From Ignavibacteriaceae bacterium (GTDB lineage Bacteria; Bacteroidota; Ignavibacteria; Ignavibacteriales; Ignavibacteriaceae): a stretch of 53,637 nt of DNA. How positions within the stretch are numbered: the first letter of the stretch is position 1; the number at the start of each line of letters is the position of its first letter. Made by a program: the position numbers and the translations under genes. Where the stretch lies: the NCBI GenBank assembly GCA_013388525.1, contig JACAFA010000138.1, positions 1 through 53,637 on the forward strand, in the 5' to 3' direction. Shown one piece after another: positions 45,440-53,637 of the stretch. The notes beneath the pieces were generated by a model. That model saw only the letters and a list, made by a program, of their open reading frames with translations, did not search any database and was not told where the DNA came from.

Positions 45440-46588
45440 TTATTTTTTCTTTAGTAAAAATGAAAGGAAGCTAAGTTTATCTTTCAACTTATTTTCAAAA
45501 AAATAATCAGTAAAATTATTTGCATAACCTATAAAGAGTTCTGCATCAACAATGTTTCGCAGCTCCTTACTTGCTCTTGCTGCGTAATAACAAGCAAAAG
45601 GTTTTACCCAGAGTTCACAATCATCAAAATTGAAAACGGCAAGAGCATACTCAAGCGACTTCCTATATTTCCCCAAATAAAAATATGCATCGCTCAAATA
45701 TAAAATTGCTTCAGCCCGTTGCGTATCTGAAATTGCCCGTTCAAGAAATTTTTCAAGTGAGTCAATTGCCTGATTAAACCTGCCGGCATCAATCATATTC
45801 TTAATTTGAAATAGCTTAAGTTCTTTTTCGCCGGGAAGTTGATTTAGAAAAATTTCTCCCTTTATCTTAGCATAAACATCATCATCAATATCTTTATTTC
45901 CTTCGGAGGTTTTCTCAAAATATAAAAGTGCTGATAATGAATCGCCTTTAAAGAGATGACTAAGTCCAATCCTGAGTGCAGTAATTCCCTTAAAGTGAGT
46001 ATCGGTTGCATTCTCAAGAAAACTTATGTAATACTTTCTTGCAGATTCATATTCACCTTTTGAATAGAAAATATTTCCTAATGCCATACCTGCAAAGTAC
46101 TTTAACTGCGTTAAATTTGTATCCTTTGAGGCGTAAACAGAATTATAATTTTTTGCAGCATTATTTAAATCAAATATCTTAACCTGAAGATTTGCGAGCG
46201 CAAACCGAAACAACTGATTTTTCGAGAACCTGGAGTTAAGTTCATTTAAGATTTTTTTTGCCGCATCATATTTCAGAAGAAATTCTGAATAAATCTGAGA
46301 GAGGTAAAACTCTGCATCTATTTTCGACCACCTTCCTTTTTTTGATGCAAGTTCCAGATAATCTAATCCGGTTTGCTTATCGCCTGTCATACCGGCAAGA
46401 TTGAGAGCCCATGACCAGGTTTGCGGTGCCTGTGAAATAGCAATATTAAAAAGTCCCTTACTCATATAAGCATCATAGTAAAGGCTGTCTTTTGCAAGCA
46501 ACTCATCAATGTAAAAATGAAATTTTCTTGCCTCCATTACAGCATCAAAATAATTTTCATTTCTTGTAAAGGCAAAAGTTCTGTTCAC
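45440..46588 (-). CDS. TPR-repeat protein, C-terminal part of a frameshifted gene
   Basis: This 382-residue frame opens with a GTG at 46588 and has no signal peptide. It contains several TPR-like helical pairs (ILNELNSRFSKNQLFRFALANLQ, YYISFLENATDTHFKG, AILYLSDAYFYLGKYRKSLEYALAV). Its first residues (NYVNRTFAFTRNENYFDAVMEARK) read as the direct continuation of the preceding frame, not as a protein start. The upstream piece ends at a TGA overlapping this GTG by 4 bases. The likely whole protein is a secreted or lipoprotein-like TPR protein of about 500 residues, broken by a one-base loss. Confidence 0.6.
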   Translation of the reverse strand: MNRTFAFTRNENYFDAVMEARKFHFYIDELLAKDSLYYDAYMSKGLFNIAISQAPQTWSWALNLAGMTGDKQTGLDYLELASKKGRWSKIDAEFYLSQIYSEFLLKYDAAKKILNELNSRFSKNQLFRFALANLQVKIFDLNNAAKNYNSVYASKDTNLTQLKYFAGMALGNIFYSKGEYESARKYYISFLENATDTHFKGITALRIGLSHLFKGDSLSALLYFEKTSEGNKDIDDDVYAKIKGEIFLNQLPGEKELKLFQIKNMIDAGRFNQAIDSLEKFLERAISDTQRAEAILYLSDAYFYLGKYRKSLEYALAVFNFDDCELWVKPFACYYAARASKELRNIVDAELFIGYANNFTDYFFENKLKDKLSFLSFLLKKK

Positions 46589-46953
46589 ATAGTTGAGCCC
46601 AGAATATACAGCACAAATAAATCTGCTGAATCCTTTTCAAGAATTGCAGTTGCTTTTTCTATTGCAGTGTCTGTCAGCGATAAGAAATAATCAAGTTCAG
46701 ATTCACTTTTGTTGTCAAGAAAGAACCATAAGTGGCTGATGGATTTATAATAATATCCCCCGGGATTATCCGGATATATTTTTATAATGTTATCGAATAT
46801 GTTATTTGCAGATTTAAAGTTGAAATTATAAAGTGATTCAAGTCCGATACTTATTCTTGAGTTCAGATCTGATTGAGCGAAATGAAAGGAAGTATTAAAG
46901 AGAACAACAATACAGGCAATGAGTGATATCTTTGAAATCAATTTGAAATGCAT
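46585..46953 (-). CDS. N-terminal fragment of the frameshifted TPR protein
   Basis: I prefer the ATG at 46953 (MHFKLISKISL); a TTG at 46989 would add 12 residues. It encodes about 122 residues: a signal peptide (to about residue 27, ending HFAQ), then a TPR-like helix pair (SLYNFNFKSANNIFDNII) and the end VLYILGSTM. Re-reading one base after the Ser of LGS continues smoothly into the next frame as LGS-NYVNRTFAF. It lies 60 bases after pyrG on the same strand. It is a broken gene or an assembly error, not a complete small protein. Confidence 0.6.
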   Translation of the reverse strand: MHFKLISKISLIACIVVLFNTSFHFAQSDLNSRISIGLESLYNFNFKSANNIFDNIIKIYPDNPGGYYYKSISHLWFFLDNKSESELDYFLSLTDTAIEKATAILEKDSADLFVLYILGSTM

Positions 46954-47012
46954 AACAAACAGCACCAAAGCTCGGAAAGATAAAAACAAATACTTAATAA
47001 CAATTTTATTCT

Positions 47013-48680
<1,668 letters not shown>

Positions 48681-48819
48681 TTATAAACAATTAGCAATAA
48701 ATGAAAATTCTCAAGCCAAATTTAACAAAAGTTCACATTGATTTTTTTCAAAAAATATTACATTTTCATTTGCCATTAGGCAGGAATTTTCTTATTGTTA
48801 TAAAAAAAAGAAAAAAGAA

Positions 48820-49236
48820 TTGGAACAAGCCATTAAAATATCAGCAATATTCCCTGTCAGCGCAAAAAAACTATACGATGCCTGGTTAAACAGCAGTGCA
48901 CATTCAAACTTTACCGGAAGCAAAGCTCATATCGAACCAAGAAGTGGTGCACCGTTCTCTGCGTGGAATGGATACATAACCGGAACAAACATTATACTTC
49001 AGCCATACGGAAGAATAGTTCAGAACTGGAGAACAACTGATTTCCCTGATGGTGCACCTGATTCAAAACTTGAGATACTTTTTGAAAAACATAATAACGG
49101 AACAAAACTGACAATAATTCATTCTCACATTCCTTTCGGTGATGAAAAGAAATATGAAAAGGGCTGGAAAGAATATTACATTAAACCCATGAAACAATAT
49201 TTTCAAAAAGCTAAGGTTTCTGCAAAAGTAAGATAG
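48820..49236 (+). CDS. SRPBCC/AHSA1-like domain protein
   Basis: This 138-residue protein starts with a TTG preceded by an A/G-rich stretch. The pattern is the START/Bet v 1-like AHSA1 fold: AIFPVSAKKLYDAWLNSSAHSNF, GYITGTNIILQPYGRIVQNWR, a C-terminal helix containing KGWKEYYIKPMKQYF. It has no signal peptide. Members bind small hydrophobic ligands or act as Hsp90-activator-like proteins; no substrate can be deduced. It is followed 92 bases later by a secreted Sel1-repeat gene. Confidence 0.8.
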   Translation: MEQAIKISAIFPVSAKKLYDAWLNSSAHSNFTGSKAHIEPRSGAPFSAWNGYITGTNIILQPYGRIVQNWRTTDFPDGAPDSKLEILFEKHNNGTKLTIIHSHIPFGDEKKYEKGWKEYYIKPMKQYFQKAKVSAKVR

Positions 49237-49328
49237 TCTATTAATTCCCCGCCAATATTCAACTTGAATCGCCTTCAATAATTCAACTATATTTGTTTCA
49301 ACAATAAGAAGTTTTTACAAAGGTATTT

Positions 49329-50885
49329 TTGAAGAATATTTATTTTCTGTCTTTCATAATTATTGCTGTTTTTTCCTCTTCTATTTTCTCACAGGATACT
49401 ACTCAAAGTCTTGCGTTCAAGAATAAAAGACCCCAACAGCAAACACCTTATTTTTACAGACCTGATCTTGCTTATCAGATCTGGCAAAAATTCAGACTGA
49501 CCCAGGAAGCTAACGCCGGTGATCCATTGGCTCAACATGAATTGGGTTTGCGCTTTTTGCTTGGGGAAGGTGTGCCTGCAGATACTTCTCAAGCTGTTTT
49601 CTGGATTAAGAAAGCAGCCGATCAAAATCTGACTTCTGCAAAATATAACTATGCAATTTTGCTGATCAACGGAATTGGAGTTACGTGGGATCCATTTACT
49701 GCATTCAAATTATTTCAAAGTGCTGCAAACGATGGAATGGTACAGGCTCAGTACGTTGTAGGAATTTTATACACAGACAATCTCACTGTTAAACGTGATT
49801 ATAATCTTGCTTATTACTGGATTAAAAAAGCCGCCGATAGCAATTATGAGCCGGCGCAAAATATTGCTGCTAAACTAGAACCAAGAGTATCCAGAAACAT
49901 TGTTGATTCGCTTATAAGTTCTACAAGCAAACCGGAAGAAAAAAATCCGATTCCTGATCCTTCAGAAAATTTAACTTCTTCGCTCGGTTTGGTTTTCATT
50001 GATTTTAATACCATCAGCGATACTGCAATAACTGTAACGGATAGTATGCTGATTGAAAATATTGAAGTAATCGGAAATGACAGTCTTTCAAAAATTTTAT
50101 TGGCTGATAAACCAAAAAGTTTGAAGGATCTTTCAACTCCACGTAATATTGAAATACTTAATATGCTGGCAGAAAACGGAAGCCCTGAAGCACAAACAAT
50201 ACTCGGTAAAATGTACGAGGAAGGAATTTACTTCACTAAAAATTTAGCCAATGCCGGAGTTTATTATTATCGTGCATTAAGAAATGATTCTCCGGCGGGA
50301 ACTTACTTGCTATGGCAACTCTCGCAGCAATCCGAATTTGGTGAACAGGTTCAGCGTGAAAGTGAAAATGGAAATATTGTTGCCAAATATCTCTGGTATG
50401 GTTTAACTGCAATAGCATTTGACAGACGAATTGCAATTTCAGATGCAATTAATTTGTTAGAACAATCGGCTGACTCCTATTATTTACCGGCGTTGGTTGA
50501 GCTGGGATTAAATTATTATAACAGCAGGTTTGGTAAATCTGATATTGAAACCGGGTTAAAACTCTGGCAAACAGCATCACAACTGGGAAGCAAAGAAGCT
50601 GAAATAAGATTAGTGGCTTCGAGGCTGCTTGATAATTTTGGCGGATATAATAAATCTGAAGATTTTAAGAAACTTAAAAAGTTCGCTGATGAAGGTTCAC
50701 TCTTTGCGATGGTTTCTGTTGGTCTTTGTTACGAACAAGGAATCGGTATTTATCAATCCAAACCCGAAGCAGTAAATTATTTTAAGATGGCTGCTCAACG
50801 CGGCAGTCGTTTTGCTTATGAAGAACTCAAGAGAATTTATGACGGAATGAGGCCTCCGGATTCTCAGTTTTTAATTTCGAACTAA
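49329..50885 (+). CDS. secreted Sel1-repeat protein
   Basis: This 518-residue protein starts with a TTG after ACAAAGG. A signal peptide covers residues 1-21 (SSIFSQ). Sel1-like repeats of about 36 residues are visible in an N-terminal set (AQHELGLRFLLGEGVPADTS, AKYNYAILLINGIGVTWDP, AQYVVGILYTDNL) and a C-terminal set (AQTILGKMYEEGIYF, AMVSVGLCYEQGIGIYQS). A middle, Ser/Pro-rich segment (residues about 195-260) separates them. Sel1 proteins are scaffolds for protein contacts in the periplasm. The next gene starts 6 bases later. Confidence 0.85.
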   Translation: MKNIYFLSFIIIAVFSSSIFSQDTTQSLAFKNKRPQQQTPYFYRPDLAYQIWQKFRLTQEANAGDPLAQHELGLRFLLGEGVPADTSQAVFWIKKAADQNLTSAKYNYAILLINGIGVTWDPFTAFKLFQSAANDGMVQAQYVVGILYTDNLTVKRDYNLAYYWIKKAADSNYEPAQNIAAKLEPRVSRNIVDSLISSTSKPEEKNPIPDPSENLTSSLGLVFIDFNTISDTAITVTDSMLIENIEVIGNDSLSKILLADKPKSLKDLSTPRNIEILNMLAENGSPEAQTILGKMYEEGIYFTKNLANAGVYYYRALRNDSPAGTYLLWQLSQQSEFGEQVQRESENGNIVAKYLWYGLTAIAFDRRIAISDAINLLEQSADSYYLPALVELGLNYYNSRFGKSDIETGLKLWQTASQLGSKEAEIRLVASRLLDNFGGYNKSEDFKKLKKFADEGSLFAMVSVGLCYEQGIGIYQSKPEAVNYFKMAAQRGSRFAYEELKRIYDGMRPPDSQFLISN

Positions 50886-50891
50886 ATTAAA

Positions 50892-52034
50892 ATGAAAATC
50901 AATCCAAAACTTCCTGACTGGGGAACAAGTATTTTTACTGTTATGTCGAGGATTGCAGTAGAGCACAACGCCATCAACCTTGCACAAGGCTTTCCTGATT
51001 GGAATTGTGATGATGAGTTGCTTGAGTTAGTTCATCACTTCCAGAAAAAAGGATTCAATCAGTACGCTCCTATGCAGGGAGTACCAAATCTACGTAACGC
51101 AATCTCAGAAAAAATTAAAAAACTGTACGGAAGACATTACGACTTCGAAAATGAAATTACAATTACTGCCGGTGCAACACAGGCACTTTACACTGCAATC
51201 ACTTCAGTAATAAAATCAGGCGATGAAGTTATTGTTTTTGAACCGGCGTATGACAGCTATGTGCCTGATATTATTTCCAACGGTGGAATTCCTGTTTACG
51301 TTCAGTTAAATACTGATGATTATTCATACGATTGGGATCTGGTTAGAAAAAAAATTTCCGGAAAAACAAAAGCTATAATTCTAAACTCACCACATAATCC
51401 AACCGGAAGTCTGATTAATGAGAACGATATTATTGAATTGGAAAACCTTACAAGAGGAACCAATATTTTAATTGTCAGCGATGAAGTTTATGAGCATATA
51501 ACGTTTAACGGAAAAAAACACTTCAGCCTTGCTGCTTCTGAAGAATTATCAAAGAGAACTTTTGTTATTTCTTCATTTGGAAAAACTTATCACACAACCG
51601 GCTGGAAGATGGGCTACTGCGCCGCACCGGATTATCTAACAAAAGAATTCAGGAAGATACATCAGTTTATTGTTTTCTCTGTAAATACTCCGATTCAATA
51701 TGCTTATGCAGAGTTTATGAAAGAGGAAGAAAGATATCTTTCGCTTGGAAAGTTTTATGAGAATAAGCGTGATGTATTTCAAGATGCAATCAGAAGTTCA
51801 AAACTAAGAATTAAAAATTGTGACGGGACTTATTTTCAGTTGCTGGATTATTCAGATATTTCAGATAAATCCGATATGGAATTTTCTGAATATCTAACTA
51901 AAGAAATTGGTGTTGCGGTAATTCCACTTTCACCATTTTATAATGACAGGAAGAGTAGATCATTAGTTAGAATTTGTTTTGCTAAATCTGATGAAGTACT
52001 GAAAGAAGCCGCTGCAAAACTCCGAAAATTATAA
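50892..52034 (+). CDS. class I/II PLP aminotransferase (YbdL/KAT-like methionine aminotransferase)
   Basis: This 380-residue PLP enzyme has the N-terminal NLAQGFPDWNCDDELLELV and YAPMQGVPNLRNAISEK, the cofactor-ring TITAGATQALYTAI, LNSPHNPTGSLIN, the Asp-Tyr pair IVSDEVYEHI, and the Schiff-base lysine in SSFGKTYHTTGWKMGY. The NLAQGFPD start and the closing segment are typical of the YbdL/kynurenine-aminotransferase-like group that transaminates methionine, glutamine or aromatic amino acids. The exact substrate is inferred. Confidence 0.9.
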   Translation: MKINPKLPDWGTSIFTVMSRIAVEHNAINLAQGFPDWNCDDELLELVHHFQKKGFNQYAPMQGVPNLRNAISEKIKKLYGRHYDFENEITITAGATQALYTAITSVIKSGDEVIVFEPAYDSYVPDIISNGGIPVYVQLNTDDYSYDWDLVRKKISGKTKAIILNSPHNPTGSLINENDIIELENLTRGTNILIVSDEVYEHITFNGKKHFSLAASEELSKRTFVISSFGKTYHTTGWKMGYCAAPDYLTKEFRKIHQFIVFSVNTPIQYAYAEFMKEEERYLSLGKFYENKRDVFQDAIRSSKLRIKNCDGTYFQLLDYSDISDKSDMEFSEYLTKEIGVAVIPLSPFYNDRKSRSLVRICFAKSDEVLKEAAAKLRKL

Positions 52035-52042
52035 ATAATATT

Positions 52043-53038
52043 ATGGATAGAAACGACCAGTTAAATCTCAGAAAAAAAGCCGCTTACATTTCATTGGCAG
52101 TCGGCATTGGAATGTTCATCACAAAGATGACTGCATATTTTATCACCGGTTCAGTTGCAATTTTTTCTGATGCGGCTGAATCAGTTGTTCATGTTGCTGC
52201 AACCGGTATGGCTTTATTCAGTATAATACTAAGTTCAAAGCCCGCAGATGAATCTCATTTATACGGACACGGAAATATTGAATATTTTTCTGCCGGAGTT
52301 GAAGGCTTCCTGATTGTTTTGGCTGCTGGTTTTATTATTTACCAGGCAGTGCTGGATATAATCGCCGGACCAACACTTGAATCGCTCAACATTGGAGTTA
52401 TTTTTATTAGTGCTGCCGGAGTCGTTAATCTGGGTCTCGGTTTCTATTTGATAAGAACCGGAAAGAAAACGAATTCGATTACTCTTGTAGCAGACGGCAA
52501 ACACGTTCTCACAGATGCATATACGAGCATAGGAGTAATTGTCGGAATTACTCTCGTAATCATTACAGATTTTGTTCTGCTTGATCCAATTCTTGCAATC
52601 ATCGTGGCACTGAATATTTTATTCACTGGTTATAAGTTAATCAGAGAATCAATTGGCGGATTGATGCTTGAAACAAACCCGGCAATCCTTAAAAGCTTTT
52701 CTGACAAATTAATTTCTATTAAGAAAGATTACTGGATTGATATTCACGAACTGCGTTACTGGCAATCAGGCGACAGGACCTACCTGGATTTTCATTTGAT
52801 ACTTCCCTACTATTTTACGATTGAACAATCTCACTCCGAAGAAAAATTTATTGATGAAGAGCTTGAGAAAGACTTTCCCAACTCTCAGATTAAAATACAT
52901 TTCGATTACTGCATACCTGATCTGTGCAAATTCTGCGGCTACCAAAAATGTGAAGTACGTAAAGAAGAAAAGTCAATTAATTTTGAGTGGAATGTTGAGA
53001 AGTCAGCAGGGAAAGCGGTTTATATGGTTATGAAGTAA
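52043..53038 (+). CDS. cation diffusion facilitator (Zn/Fe/Mn efflux)
   Basis: This 331-residue transporter has six hydrophobic helices and a cytosolic C-terminal domain. The helix-2 SDAAESVVH with an Asp ligand, the HLYGHGNIEYFS loop, and helix-5 ADGKHVLTDAYTSIG (H-x-x-x-D) give the metal site. The C-terminal domain ends with an unusual cysteine cluster, C-x5-C-x2-C-x4-C (YCIPDLCKFCGYQKC), not part of the core fold and probably an added metal-binding or sensing site. The metal cannot be assigned. The gene is 8 bases after the aminotransferase. Its stop abuts the composition change at about 53.04 kb. Confidence 0.9.
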   Translation: MDRNDQLNLRKKAAYISLAVGIGMFITKMTAYFITGSVAIFSDAAESVVHVAATGMALFSIILSSKPADESHLYGHGNIEYFSAGVEGFLIVLAAGFIIYQAVLDIIAGPTLESLNIGVIFISAAGVVNLGLGFYLIRTGKKTNSITLVADGKHVLTDAYTSIGVIVGITLVIITDFVLLDPILAIIVALNILFTGYKLIRESIGGLMLETNPAILKSFSDKLISIKKDYWIDIHELRYWQSGDRTYLDFHLILPYYFTIEQSHSEEKFIDEELEKDFPNSQIKIHFDYCIPDLCKFCGYQKCEVRKEEKSINFEWNVEKSAGKAVYMVMK

Positions 53039-53040
53039 CT

Positions 53041-53095
53041 GGCAGTTAGGCCGAGTTGCGAAGCGCAGCGTAGCAACGTTTGCTGCAACCCATTA
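53041..53095. other. G+C-rich junction with integron-core-like motifs downstream of the STAS-like gene
   Basis: After the CDF stop the sequence switches from AT-rich to G+C-rich. GTTAGGC lies at 53046-53052 and GTTGC/GCAAC inverted pieces follow, ending in ATTAGAC beside the STAS-like stop. The two heptamers resemble integron core sites but are in direct orientation, so this is not a standard attC. No integrase is in the window. Confidence 0.3.
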
Positions 53096-53476
53096 TTAGA
53101 CGTCAGGTGCCATTCCAATCAGCCAATTTATTGCATCTTCAAAAGATGTAAAAGCCTTGATCCTGAAGCCTCGGTTTTCGGAACAGAGTGCAAAGAACGC
53201 GGCATCGTCAAATCGTTCGACGGGACAAAGCACAGCTGTCTTTCCAGAAAAGGCATCGCGAAGTTTGCTGAGTTCATCCGCCAGATACCATAGTTCTGTT
53301 ACTGACATTTGTACATATGCCTGTCGGGTATCCAGGAGTATTTCATAGTCGATCAGATGAGCTGTGGCTGAAGCGATCTCTATCAGGGCTTTCTTTGACA
53401 TTTCGAAATCTAGTTCTCCTTCTGAGGTTGCTCTGACGAAGTCTTGTGCGTGGATTAGCCTGATATCTAATGGCAT
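53096..53476 (-). CDS. STAS/SpoIIAA-like small protein in a G+C-rich islet
   Basis: The ATG at 53476 (MPLDIRLIHAQ) is strongly supported by AAAGGAGAC five bases upstream. A frame to 53536 exists but adds unlikely residues. The product is 126 residues. The pattern FVRATSEGELDFE, YEILLDTRQAYVQMS, GKTAVLCPVERFDDAAFF and GFRIKAFTSFEDAINWL resembles the small STAS/SpoIIAA-like family found widely in environmental bacteria. The codon use and base composition are clearly richer in G+C than the rest of the window. The stop (TAA) lies in a GTCTAAT sequence. Confidence 0.75.
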   Translation of the reverse strand: MPLDIRLIHAQDFVRATSEGELDFEMSKKALIEIASATAHLIDYEILLDTRQAYVQMSVTELWYLADELSKLRDAFSGKTAVLCPVERFDDAAFFALCSENRGFRIKAFTSFEDAINWLIGMAPDV

Positions 53477-53576
53477 GATTGTCTCCTTTCTTTGTACGTT
53501 GGCGACTAACGATGTTGCGCCTAACCCGCCGCCCATAACAAGGAAGCCAAGTGAAGCACAAATGCCAATGATTAAA

Positions 53577-53615
53577 CAAACTGCACTTAACTTGCGTCAG
53601 CAAAAGTGCGGTTTG
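53577..53615. repeat. imperfect 12-bp inverted repeat near the window end
   Basis: CAAACTGCACTT (53577-53588) and AAGTGCGGTTTG (53604-53615) pair with one G-T wobble around a 15-base loop. No T-run follows on the plus strand. It lies upstream of the STAS-like gene. A G+C-rich part with GCCTAAC (53518-53524) precedes it. Confidence 0.45.
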
Positions 53616-53637
53616 TAAATTAATTAATTAGAACGAA

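Noticed and set aside
53041..53095. Standard integron attC site
   Set aside because: The two core-like heptamers are in direct, not inverted, orientation and no integrase is seen.

Overview
The window looks like a chromosomal segment from an AT-rich, free-living bacterium of the Bacteroidota/Chlorobi side of the tree, most plausibly an Ignavibacteria-type organism. This is inferred from gene content, not from a marker-gene phylogeny. The clues are bacillithiol ligase BshC, a DUF2851 protein, many TTG starts, an Omp85 barrel fused to an unusual periplasmic domain, and a porin-cytochrome cluster for extracellular electron transfer. Most of the window is ordinary dense chromosome with short gaps. 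Only one gap exceeds 300 bases (31654-32113), and it holds the leader of the cytochrome operon.

Layout. 1-9.4 kb (minus strand): a truncated kinase-like/Omp85 outer-membrane protein, an adenylate-cyclase/TPR protein, NADP-malic enzyme with a phosphotransacetylase domain, a queuosine-precursor transporter and a secreted DUF6600 protein. 9.5-12.6 kb: a tight operon of radical SAM/SPASM enzyme, UPF0104 membrane protein and GT2 glycosyltransferase. 12.8-19.7 kb: bshC, then aroA, a TrmH-type rRNA/tRNA methylase, a HicB-like orphan, deoC, an ORF6N regulator with three related palindromes, folD and a YmdB-type phosphoesterase. 19.8-25.4 kb: a GT-C membrane glycosyltransferase, a DnaQ/GIY-YIG fusion, an eIF2B-like protein and a MATE pump. 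25.6-26.3 kb: a small membrane protein and two divergent tRNA-Ser genes (GGA and CGA).

26.3-31.7 kb is the most distinctive region: a five-gene minus-strand operon of a four-heme cytochrome, an outer-membrane beta-barrel, a 14-heme cytochrome, a nine-heme lipoprotein and a six-heme lipoprotein with a collagen-like linker. That is 33 predicted c-type hemes around one porin, which fits a trans-outer-membrane electron conduit. Its leader carries a strong intrinsic terminator that can be opposed by an overlapping alternative stem, so the operon is probably controlled by attenuation.

32.1-37.8 kb: a small secreted protein, ClpS, EtfBA with a bifunctional nuclease, a DUF2851 protein and PyrF. 37.8-45.4 kb: a rod-shape operon (mreBCD, mrdA, rodA) preceded by purN-purH and followed by pyrF. 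45.4-48.7 kb: a TPR lipoprotein-like gene split by an apparent frameshift, and pyrG. 48.8-53.0 kb (plus strand): an SRPBCC protein, a Sel1-repeat protein, an aminotransferase and a CDF metal transporter. From about 53.04 kb the composition changes sharply to higher G+C, with a STAS-like gene between integron-like core motifs. This is the best candidate for recently acquired DNA.
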